From assembly GCA_009731375.1 (NCBI GenBank), contig BJOX01000224.1:436333-473786 (forward strand): a stretch of DNA of 37,454 bases, in the 5' to 3' direction. This document shows positions 30,194-37,454 of this stretch, piece after piece; within the stretch, counting starts at the first letter, position 1; each line of letters starts with the position of its first letter. A program made the translations under genes and the position numbers. Origin of the DNA: Paulinella micropora. Its lineage: Eukaryota; Cercozoa; Imbricatea; Euglyphida. Below the pieces are notes generated by a model, which was not told the DNA's origin, searched no databases, and saw only the letters and a list, made by a program, of their open reading frames with translations.

Positions 30194-30594
30194 AAATAAA
30201 TAAATAAATAAAATAAAATAAAAAATAAAAAAAACATACACACATACATATACATGAATACAAATATACCACACACACACACAAACAGCCATTCAACATA
30301 TTATGCATATTCTTCCCGTTTGCGAATATATGTGGGAATTACCAGTTGAGAGTGGCGTACGGAGGAAGGTCCTCGGTAAGTGGAAAGTGAAGAGCTGCCA
30401 TCTTGTGAGGTGCGACCTCCAAAGTGCTACTGCTTAACCTCAGCATTCCCTTTTGCTCTTCTGCGTCTGTGCTAACCCGCACTCGACGAACATTTGGAGT
30501 TGTTGCTTCCATCGCGACTGTTTCCAATCTTCCTGTTGTAAATCTGTACTGGTTACTTCGAAATTTGAAAACTCTAGTCGGTGCATGGGCCGGC
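21412..30594 (-). CDS. Unrecognised protein gene, phase-compatible exon series
   Basis: Candidate exons on the minus strand: 30594-30343, 26491-26431, 26141-26067, 25578-25525, 24472-24433, 22864-22784, 22443 to about 22368 (3' end unresolved) and 21463-21412. The first seven join in one frame through GT-AG introns (junction phases 2, 0, 0, 0, 1, 1). The conceptual protein is ordinary in composition, with alternating hydrophobic residues like a beta-rich extracellular or membrane-associated domain, and few cysteines. I recognise no family. The introns are microsatellites, 430-bp dispersed repeats and a 27-35 bp minisatellite. The 5' start and the 3' end are both open. The last exon ends in phase 1, compatible with exon 9613-8565 of the mosaic gene, so the two may be one transcript. 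Confidence 0.5.
21657..21950. repeat. (TAG)n microsatellite
   Basis: About 290 bases of (GTA)n with GCA and GTG variants, reading (TAC)n on the gene strand. Confidence 0.95.
21998..22270 (-). repeat. Two further tandem copies of the exon 22443 fragment with compound microsatellite
   Basis: The stretch encoding [13 protein letters not shown] recurs at 22224-22270 and 21998-22047. Each copy is followed on the minus strand by (CAA)n. The copies at 22443 and 22224 then continue with CATACT and (TAC)n, whereas the third runs into CAACAATAACAAACAA. The copies are in different reading frames after the variable tracts. Confidence 0.7.
22368..22864 (-). CDS. Exons 22864-22784 and 22443-22368 of the unrecognised gene
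   Basis: Exon 22864-22784 (81 bases) encodes [20 protein letters not shown] and ends L-E-S across a GTCGCT donor. The second begins [16 protein letters not shown], then D-N-M-S-A-A-L-P-K, and runs into (CAA)n and (TAC)n without a clear donor. Both junctions are phase 1. Partial duplicates of the two exons lie nearby (22637-22677; 22224-22270; 21998-22047). Confidence 0.5.
22455..22620. repeat. (ACAT)n microsatellite
   Basis: Intron between the exon at 22443 and the partial duplicate at 22637. It reads (ATGT)n on the gene strand. Confidence 0.9.
22637..22677 (-). pseudogene. Partial duplicate of exon 22864-22784
   Basis: The 3' half of the exon recurs ([13 protein letters not shown] with the same G|GTCGC donor) about 150 bases downstream on the gene strand. 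The 5' half is missing. (ATGT)n lies between the copies and (ACAT)n beyond. Either copy would splice in phase to 22443, so this may be a usable alternative exon. Confidence 0.6.
22872..23253. repeat. GATA/GACA/GGTA microsatellite
   Basis: About 380 bases of tetranucleotides. Its gene-strand reading supplies the CTATCATCTACAG acceptor of exon 22864. Confidence 0.95.
23254..23698. repeat. 430-bp dispersed repeat, copy 1
   Basis: Starts TATGTTTAAT and ends CATCCCCCCCGG, embedded in GATA repeats on both sides. About 95% like 23891-24340 by eye. No coding frame is shared by both copies. Confidence 0.85.
23891..24340. repeat. 430-bp dispersed repeat, copy 2
   Basis: Same ends as copy 1, with a small internal duplication around CCCCGACTTCATCA and several substitutions. 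A GTTCAAGCC pol III B-box-like match is present, but a convincing A box at normal spacing is not. Confidence 0.85.
24433..25578 (-). CDS. Exons 25578-25525 and 24472-24433 of the unrecognised gene
   Basis: Exon 25578-25525 (54 bases, phase 0) encodes [18 protein letters not shown] and its donor GTATGTATG is the first unit of an (ATGT)n tract. Exon 24472-24433 (40 bases) encodes [13 protein letters not shown], with acceptor CTATCTGCCTACAG made from a GATA-type tract and donor GTAACA. Both are far too short to stand alone; phase and protein-like content support them. Confidence 0.5.
24582..24755. repeat. 174-base dispersed repeat, copy 2
   Basis: Identical to 4934-5107, in the same orientation, and likewise preceded by GATA repeats. 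It continues into unique sequence (24756-25020) in which I see no convincing exon. Confidence 0.85.
25023..25100. repeat. (GATA)n microsatellite
   Basis: Pure tetranucleotide tract in the second gene's intron. Confidence 0.95.
25161..25345. repeat. Diverged dispersed repeat, copy 2
   Basis: Homologue of 6371-6545 with scattered substitutions and small indels. Confidence 0.7.
25385..25524. repeat. (ACAT)n microsatellite abutting an exon donor
   Basis: On the gene strand it reads GTATGTATG from the donor of exon 25578-25525 onward. Confidence 0.95.
25785..26015. repeat. (CTAT)n and (CTAC)n microsatellite
   Basis: Opposite strand sense to most GATA tracts in the window; on the gene strand it reads GATA/GTAG. 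Confidence 0.95.
26067..26491 (-). CDS. Exons 26491-26431 and 26141-26067 of the unrecognised gene
   Basis: The first exon (61 bases) encodes [20 protein letters not shown] and accepts the phase-2 end of exon 30594-30343, giving Trp at the junction. Its donor GTCTGTCTGTATG runs into an (ATGT)n intron. The second (75 bases, phase 0) encodes [16 protein letters not shown] and ends K-L-T-Q before GTCATT. A (GAT)n tract separates the first exon from a duplicate of its own 5' edge. Confidence 0.5.
26150..26420. repeat. (ACAT)n microsatellite
   Basis: About 270 bases filling the intron between exons 26491-26431 and 26141-26067. Confidence 0.95.
26575..26607 (-). pseudogene. Duplicate of the 5' edge of exon 26491-26431
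   Basis: On the minus strand TCTAG|G is followed by codons for M-R-M-E-F-M-A-A-G, matching the M-K-M-E-F-M-A-A-G start of the real exon, then it passes into (GAT)n. Confidence 0.65.
26608..27530. repeat. (GATATA)n hexanucleotide field with higher-order repeat
   Basis: About 920 bases of TATAGA units. A variant segment with AGACAAAGATATAG and GGTGTATA occurs at 26717 and again about 271 bases later. A short AGATCT run is at 27260-27295. Confidence 0.9.
27530..27665. repeat. Minisatellite of 27-35 base units
   Basis: Four units of the form CAGGCAAATACACAACACTC plus CACCCTCA, varying in length and ending at GGCAAGTCATAGC. Confidence 0.85.
27698..28812. repeat. (ACAT)n field with (ACGT), (ATAGTTAC) and (CATTA) variants
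   Basis: About 1.1 kb of tetranucleotides with nested blocks: CGTA-rich at 28030-28130, an octamer TAGTTACA block near 28340-28410, and AACAT/CATTA pentamers at 28480-28680. No exon is seen. Confidence 0.95.
28815..29517. repeat. AT- and T-rich segment with two diverged copies of a 200-bp unit
   Basis: 29015-29250 and 29318-29515 share order: a CTTTCT-rich tract, a GTTCCAGTTTTCC / TTTCAGTTTTTCC core, a CACTGCTGCTTC / TACTGTTGTTCAC piece, and a CTTGCTTACTG-(T/A)-AATAA end. No open frame is supported. Confidence 0.55.
29518..30235. repeat. Two element B copies between (TAA)n tracts, then (AAAT)n
   Basis: Copies at 29562-29745 and 29866-30036 share the GCCAATTGCTGAGCC start and the CCGATGGCCTATGTACTCCC end. 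The tail changes from (TAA)n to (AAAT)n at 30140-30230. Confidence 0.8.
30343..30594 (-). CDS. Exon of the unrecognised gene (or its 5' exon)
   Basis: 83 complete codons ending T-L-N-W across a GTAATT donor. If the intron is not spliced, TGG TAA would end the protein here. The stretch includes [17 protein letters not shown] and [10 protein letters not shown], which reads as real protein. Upstream the frame stays open through a hydrophobic stretch (L-F-G-S-F-T-L-F-C-L-G-W), but this overlaps a T-rich tract ending TAGCCAG that fits an acceptor better than a signal peptide, and there is no ATG. The 5' boundary is uncertain. Confidence 0.5.
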
Positions 30595-30769
30595 CTGGCT
30601 ACCCATCCCAGACAAAAAAGTGTGAAAGAACCGAAAAGTTTCCAAATAAATAAAATCTGAAGATCTATCAACTTATGCTCAGACAGATTTTTCTGCAGCC
30701 CTTTGCAAACATACTCATTTGCACACAGAAAGCATTTTCATGCTTTCATGCTAGCATGCATGCTAAATA

Positions 30770-31091
30770 CATACATACAATACATACCATACATACATAC
30801 ATACATACATACATACATACATACATACATACATACATACATACATACATACATACATACATACATACATACATACATACATACATACATACATACATAC
30901 ATACATACATACATACATACATACATACAATGTGCATACATACATACATACATATGTATGTTACATATGTACATACATACATACATACATACATACATAC
31001 ATACATACATACATACATACTCATACATACATACATACATACATACATATGTACATATGTACGTATGTGTATGTATGTATGTATGTATGAC

Positions 31092-31122
<31 letters not shown>

Positions 31123-31452
31123 TGTACGTTTTAAAATGGAGAGACTCATGATGTATGTATGTATGTATGTATGTATGTATGTACGTATGTATGTATGTGT
31201 GTATGTATGTATGTATGTATGTTGTATACGTATGTATGTATGTATGTATGTATGTATACGTATGCACACGTATGTACATATGTATGTAGGTATGTATGTA
31301 TGTATGTATGTATGTACGTATGTATGTATGTATGTATGTATGAATGTATGTATGTATGTATGTATGTACATATGTATGTATGTATGTGTGCATGTATGTA
31401 TGTATGTATGTATGTATGTATGTATGCATGTATGTATGTATGTATGTATGAC

Positions 31453-31483
<31 letters not shown>

Positions 31484-31662
31484 TGTATGTATGTACATAT
31501 GTATGTATGTGCATATGTATGTATCATACTCACTATGTATGTATGTATGTACATACATACATTCATACATACATACATATGTACATACATACATACATAC
31601 ATACATACATACATTAAAACATACATACATACATACATATGTGCATAAGGTACATACATACA

Positions 31663-31693
<31 letters not shown>

Positions 31694-31864
31694 GTTGTAT
31701 GTATGTATATATGTATGTATGTATGTATGCATGCATGCATGTATGTATGTATGCATGTATGCATGTATGTATGCATGTATGCATGTATGTATGTATGTAT
31801 GTATGTATGTGATGTATGTATGCATGTATGTATGTATGTAGTATGTATGTATATATAACATACA

Positions 31865-31895
<31 letters not shown>

Positions 31896-32712
31896 CATTA
31901 CATAAAATACATACATACATTACATACATACATACATATATACATACACACATACATACATACATACATACATGACATACATACATACCATACATACCAT
32001 ACATACATACATACATACATAACATACATACTACATACATACTACATACATACATACATACATACATACATACATACATACATACACATAACATACACAT
32101 ACATACATACATACATACACACATACATACATACAGACATACATACATAAATACATACATACATACATATATATATAATATATTATGTGTATATATATAT
32201 ATAAACATGTACATGCATACATGCATACATACATACATACATACATACATACATACATACATACATACATACATACATACAAACATACATACATACATAC
32301 ATACATACATACATACATACATACATGCATACATACATACATACATACAACATACATACATACATACATACATACATACATACATACATACATACCATAC
32401 ATACCATACATACATACATACATAGATACATACATACATACATACATATAAATACATATATACATATATACATACATGTATGCCATGCATGCATGATGCA
32501 TGGATAACATACATACATACATACATACATACATACATACAAGCATGCATACATACATACATGCACGCATTCATACATGCATACATACATAGATACATAC
32601 ATACATACTACATACATACACACATACATACACACATACATACATACATACATATATACATACATACATACATACATACAGACATACATACATCATCGAT
32701 TACATAAATACA

Positions 32713-32743
<31 letters not shown>

Positions 32744-32760
32744 CATACATACATACATGC
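30770..32760. repeat. Strand-switching (ACAT)n/(ATGT)n field
   Basis: Blocks read on the plus strand: (ACAT)n 30770-31060, (ATGT)n 31065-31550, (ACAT)n 31550-31690, (ATGT)n 31695-31855, (ACAT)n 31860-32760. Each switch makes an inverted repeat of 140 bases or more. Confidence 0.95.
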
Positions 32761-32770
32761 AGGGTGAAGG

Positions 32771-32855
32771 ATGTTTGTTCTGCTTCTAGTAGTTCTCGCT
32801 GCAGCCGCTCCGTTCTTGTATGCTCTCTACTACTTGTGCAAGGGCAGCCTGTGGT

Positions 32856-32860
<5 letters not shown>
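32771..32860 (+). CDS. Possible short hydrophobic exon or membrane peptide
   Basis: An ATG opens M-F-V-L-L-L-V-V-L-A-A-A-A-P-F-L-Y-A-L-Y, continuing Y-L-C-K-G-S-L-W-F before (ATT)n begins. This resembles a signal peptide or membrane anchor, and it sits on the strand opposite to the other genes. There is no donor and the frame runs on into the microsatellite. Chance is a serious alternative. Confidence 0.25.
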
Positions 32861-32897
<37 letters not shown>

Positions 32898-32904
32898 TAT
32901 TATT

Positions 32905-34692
32905 AAACTCCGCATATGCTGGTTGATAGCCCAGGACCCAGCAGACACCAGATTGTTATGGGTGGGGTTTCGAGGCAGCTCTAGCAACCGCGCTTGGTGT
33001 ATGCACTTGCACATTCGGTGACGTCTTGCAAGAGGTTGCTGGGACTGCGGAATAACCTCGGCTTAGTGCAGTCTTGCCCTCAGGAGCTCCATCGGTGGCC
33101 CCGATCATCAGGCGAGAGACTGACACGGGGGGGTGGAGGACCTCGAACAAGGGTATTGGAGGCTTATGTCCGTTGAGGATATGCCATTAGCTGCATCAGT
33201 ACGCCTCAGATATAGTAAATCTGCCTTGGAGTGTTGACTGTGACATATTTGAGGGAAATCCCGATGAAAAAACCTAGTCACACTTGCTAAACAGAGTTCC
33301 AGCCCAATGGCCTCAAGGCGTTAAACTGTGACGCCAACTCATAACCCTTTGGTGGTAGATGCTGGGGAGGAGGGTCGTTGCGCGCGTAAAAGATCTTAAA
33401 CTCCGCATATGCTGGTTGATAGCCCAGGACCCAGCAGACACCAGATTGTTATGGGTGGGGTTTCGAGGCAGCTCTAGCAACCGCGCTTGGTGTATGCACT
33501 TGCACATTCGGTGACGTCTTGCAAGAGGTTGCTGGGACTGCGGAATAACCTCGGCTTAGTGCAGTCTTGCCCTCAGGAGCTCCATCGGTGGCCCCGATCA
33601 TCAGGCGAGAGACTGACACGGGGGGGTGGAGGACCTCGAACAAGGGTATTGGAGGCTTATGTCCGTTGAGGATATGCCATTAGCTGCATCAGTACGCCTC
33701 AGATATAGTAAATCTGCCTTGGAGTGTTGACTGTGACATATTTGAGGGAAATCCCGATGAAAAAACCTAGTCACACTTGCTAAACAGAGTTCCAGCCCAA
33801 TGGCCTCAAGGCGTTAAACTGTGACGCCAACTCATAACCCTTTGGTGGTAGATGCTGGGGAGGAGGGTCGTTGCGCGCGTAAAAGATCTTAAACTCCGCA
33901 TATGCTGGTTGATAGCCCAGGACCCAGCAGACACCAGATTGTTATGGGTGGGGTTTCGAGGCAGCTCTAGCAACCGCGCTTGGTGTATGCACTTGCACAT
34001 TCGGTGACGTCTTGCAAGAGGTTGCTGGGACTGCGGAATAACCTCGGCTTAGTGCAGTCTTGCCCTCAGGAGCTCCATCGGTGGCCCCGATCATCAGGCG
34101 AGAGACTGACACGGGGGGGTGGAGGACCTCGAACAAGGGTATTGGAGGCTTATGTCCGTTGAGGATATGCCATTAGCTGCATCAGTACGCCTCAGATATA
34201 GTAAATCTGCCTTGGAGTGTTGACTGTGACATATTTGAGGGAAATCCCGATGAAAAAACCTAGTCACACTTGCTAAACAGAGTTCCAGCCCAATGGCCTC
34301 AAGGCGTTAAACTGTGACGCCAACTCATAACCCTTTGGTGGTAGATGCTGGGGAGGAGGGTCGTTGCGCGCGTAAAAGATCTTAAACTCCGCATATGCTG
34401 GTTGATAGCCCAGGACCCAGCAGACACCAGATTGTTATGGGTGGGGTTTCGAGGCAGCTCTAGCAACCGCGCTTGGTGTATGCACTTGCACATTCGGTGA
34501 CGTCTTGCAAGAGGTTGCTGGGACTGCGGAATAACCTCGGCTTAGTGCAGTCTTGCCCTCAGGAGCTCCATCGGTGGCCCCGATCATCAGGCGAGAGACT
34601 GACACGGGGGGGTGGAGGACCTCGAACAAGGGTATTGGAGGCTTATGTCCGTTGAGGATATGCCATTAGCTGCATCAGTACTCCTCAGATAT

Positions 34693-34695
<3 letters not shown>
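32905..34695 (+). repeat. Tandem array of a 493-bp repeat (3.6 units)
   Basis: Unit starts (AAACTCCGCATATGCTGG) are at 32905, 33398, 33891 and 34384, exactly 493 apart. The units appear identical apart from one substitution near 34682. The array ends at CAGATATAGTA against (TTA)n. Each unit has 60-64 codon frames on both strands that simply repeat; no protein family is recognised. Confidence 0.95.
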
Positions 34696-34766
<71 letters not shown>

Positions 34767-34786
34767 TATTGTTATTATTATTATTA

Positions 34787-35262
34787 TGGAGAGGTGCACA
34801 GTATGGCACCCCACGGGAAGAGGAGGTGGCTGGGCCTCTTCCCACTGGTTCCGAGGCTATGTTGTTGTGTTGTTTTTATAAGACATACACCACGTGGGGT
34901 CAAAGGGGTATATACATTCCGAGATCTAGGGGTGGTGACGGGTTTCGAGGCGTCCCAGACACTTACCACAAAACGTCCTCATGCGCTGGCAGACCGCATG
35001 AAATGTCTGCTACCCCTATGAGTACCTCCATGCGGGACCTACCCAGTCTCGTGGAGCTCTCACGCGGGGAAGATCAATCATTTGTAGTTGATTTCCTGCA
35101 GGGTACCTGACACTGTGCGGGTAGTAGGGACTTCCTTTTGGGGCTTTCTATGCAGGATGGTTAGAGTCACTCTTCCCTCCCCAACATACTCACTGTAGTC
35201 CCTGTTGGGTCGAGGGATGGATGCGCATGGCCCTCGGGCTCAGCCATGACAGATCAATATAT
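34787..35262 (+). repeat. Element D, complete copy
   Basis: Reverse of 1197-1814 without the minisatellite expansion. It starts GGAGAGGTGCACAGTATGGC and ends GACAGATCAATATATA against (TA)n and (TTA)n. Confidence 0.8.
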
Positions 35263-35277
35263 ATATATATATATATA

Positions 35278-35308
<31 letters not shown>

Positions 35309-35309
35309 T

Positions 35310-35521
35310 GGACACCGTGATAGCCCAGTGGTCAAGTTCTACCATCTGGGCCCTGTCGCCAGTTCGATTCCCGTCGGTGCCACCAGTATTTTCATTGAAC
35401 ATATCAGTCTATTTCTGGACCAGTATTTTCATTGAACATACCGGCCCGTCTGGAAGTGTTGGAACTGCCCTTGCGGGGGTGTCATTAGAGCTTATCGTCA
35501 ATTCTTCGTACTCCCCTCACG
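35310..35521 (+). mobile_element. tRNA-derived SINE with 76-base tRNA-like head
   Basis: 35310-35385 is exactly 76 bases and ends CCACCA. The A box TAGCCCAGTGG (35321-35331) and B box GTTCGATTCC (35362-35371) fit the pol III consensus at normal spacing. The body has the internal GGTATGTTCAATG-type duplication (here reversed) and is cut by a gap at 35522. Confidence 0.88.
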
Positions 35522-35544
35522 NNNNNNNNNNATCATCATCATCA

Positions 35545-35605
<61 letters not shown>

Positions 35606-35623
35606 CAGTATTATTATTACTAT

Positions 35624-35790
35624 TAGGGAGTGCATAGGCCATCGGTCCCTTTCCATGGGCTGATTGGTATAAAGCTCTTAGAGTAATGTTCTATGCCGTC
35701 ACTTCCTTTATTCCACCGATTGGTGTGGAGACTTTCCTTATGGAATGGAGGACTGGATGCACATGGCCTTTTGGCTCAGCAATTGGCAGG
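35624..35790 (+). repeat. Element B copy
   Basis: Starts GGGAGTGCATAGGCCATCGG, ends GCTCAGCAATTGGCAGG at a gap. After the gap, 35801-35955 is unrecognised low-copy sequence. Confidence 0.8.
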
Positions 35791-35963
35791 NNNNNNNNNN
35801 ATGCACCCACTTGCACATGCACGCTCACTTGCACATTGCACCGCCAGTCGAATCTTTGGCACCGTGATACGAATGGCCCCGCCAGCCGAACGGCCCCGTG
35901 ATATGAATGAAGGCACATGTCCGACAGGATCAAAGGCCAATTGACTGATAAGTCTATTATTAC

Positions 35964-36000
<37 letters not shown>

Positions 36001-36022
36001 GTTATTATTATTATTATTTTAT

Positions 36023-36253
36023 GGACACCGTGATAGCCCAGTGGTCAAGTTCTACCATCTGGGTCCTGTCGCCAGTTCGATTCCCGTCGGTGCCACCAGT
36101 ATTTTCATTGAACATACCGGTCCGTCTGGAAGTGTTGGAACTGCCCTTGCGGGGGTGTCATTAGAGCCTATCGTCAAATCTTCGTACTCCCCTCACGGTT
36201 GAGACGATGGAGGCGCATGTGCAGATTTGCATCAGCCATTGACCGAGAAGCAC

Positions 36254-36255
<2 letters not shown>
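36023..36255 (+). mobile_element. tRNA-derived SINE, full length
   Basis: The tRNA-like head is followed by about 155 bases of body ending GAGAAGCACTA and (TTA)n. There is no internal duplication, so this can serve as the reference copy. Confidence 0.88.
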
Positions 36256-36300
<45 letters not shown>

Positions 36301-36302
<2 letters not shown>

Positions 36303-36706
36303 CCCAATGGCCTCAAGGCGTTAAACTGTGACGCCAACTCATAACCCTTTGGTGGTAGATGCTGGGGAGGAGGGTCGTTGCGCGCGTAAAAGATCTTAAA
36401 CTCCGCATATGCTGGTTGATAGCCCAGGACCCAGCAGACACCAGATTGTTATGGGTGGGGTTTCGAGGCAGCTCTAGCAACCGCGCTTGGTGTATGCACT
36501 TGCACATTCGGTGACGTCTTGCAAGAGGTTGCTGGGACTGCGGAATAACCTCGGCTTAGTGCAGTCTTGCCCTCAGGAGCTCCATCGGTGGCCCCGATCA
36601 TCAGGCGAGAGACTGACACGGGGGGGTGGAGGACCTCGAACAAGGGTATTGGAGGCTTATGTCCGTTGAGGATATGCCATTAGCTGCATCAGTACGCCTC
36701 AGATAT

Positions 36707-36711
<5 letters not shown>
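36301..36711 (+). repeat. Single unit of the 493-bp repeat, 5' permuted
   Basis: Starts CAGCCCAATGGCCTCAAGGC directly after (TTA)n and ends CAGATATAGTA against (TTA)n, like the array's right end. Confidence 0.9.
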
Positions 36712-36757
<46 letters not shown>

Positions 36758-36776
36758 TATTATTATTATTATTAGT

Positions 36777-37122
<346 letters not shown>

Positions 37123-37184
37123 GGACACCGTGATAGCCCAGTGGTCAAGTTCTACCATCTGGGCCCTGTCGCCAGTTCGATTCC
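37123..37184 (+). mobile_element. SINE head cut by a gap
   Basis: The tRNA-like head runs up to GTTCGATTCC, then ten Ns. Confidence 0.75.
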
Positions 37185-37239
37185 NNNNNNNNNNATCATA
37201 ATTATTATCATAATTATTATCATTATTATTATTATTACT

Positions 37240-37454
37240 TTGGAGTGTTGACTGTGACATATTTGAGGGAAATCCCGATGAAAAAACCTAGTCACACTTG
37301 CTAAACAGAGTTCCAGCCCAATGGCCTCAAGGCGTTAAACTGTGACGCCAACTCATAACCCTTTGGTGGTAGATGCTGGGGAGGAGGGTCGTTGCGCGCG
37401 TAAAAGATCTTAAACTCCGCATATGCTGGTTGATAGCCCAGGACCCAGCAGACA
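37240..37454 (+). repeat. 493-bp repeat unit running off the window
   Basis: Starts TTTGGAGTGTTGACTGTGAC after (TTA)n and continues through AAACTCCGCATATGCTGG to the window end. Confidence 0.9.

Noticed and set aside
30595-30700. Signal peptide at the start of the 30.3-kb frame
   Set aside because: The hydrophobic run has no ATG and coincides with a T-rich tract ending TAGCCAG, which is better read as an acceptor.
33313-34629. Repeated 60-64 codon frames in the 493-bp array
   Set aside because: They recur with the repeat on both strands, have no family resemblance and no splice context; likely chance frames in a non-coding repeat.
35310-35385. Functional tRNA gene
   Set aside because: The T stem is degenerate, no good anticodon arm folds, and the sequence continues into a conserved SINE body in many copies.

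Overview
The window is repeat-choked nuclear DNA of a eukaryote. GT-AG introns, exons of 25-110 bases, long microsatellites, tRNA-derived SINEs and scaffold gaps (10-N and longer N blocks) all point that way, and nothing looks prokaryotic. The gene content suggests an aquatic protist or alga: a secreted, cysteine-rich mosaic protein with Dictyostelium-type CTDC repeats, plus a second Cys domain whose ending (W-E-D ... D-M-x-C-x-C) I recall only from protist surface proteins. The species cannot be named from this sequence.

Layout. 1-960: dispersed repeats with poly-C and gaps. 960-2200: TAA-flanked repeats, including an expanded minisatellite and a truncated SINE. 2572-9613 (minus strand): the mosaic gene. 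I resolved it into 14 exons with consistent phase (799 complete codons). In order it has 7 CTDC repeats, a Ser/Thr/Pro stalk, 4 more CTDC repeats, a Thr/Ser stalk, then two complete copies and a partial third of the W-D-G/Cys domain. Its introns are mostly GATA, GTAT or related microsatellites. 9,620-21,300: no gene found; tandem and dispersed repeats, a large family of minus-oriented tRNA-SINEs, diverged 500-bp repeat units and large N gaps. 21,412-30,594 (minus strand): a second series of phase-compatible exons for an unrecognised protein, with microsatellite introns, a 920-bp hexanucleotide field and 430-bp dispersed repeats. 30,770-32,760: a giant (ACAT)n/(ATGT)n field that switches strand several times. 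32,905-34,695: 3.6 nearly identical copies of a 493-bp tandem repeat. 34,700-37,454: more TTA-flanked repeats, with SINEs now in plus orientation.

Both exon series lie on the minus strand. The last exon of the upstream series (21412) ends in phase 1 and the first exon of the mosaic gene (9613) starts by completing a phase-1 codon, so the two may be one gene of about 28 kb with a 12-kb repeat-filled intron. This is inference. The most striking pattern is repeated partial duplication of exon edges next to microsatellite tracts, seen at six or more exons, in introns whose repeat units also supply splice-site sequence.
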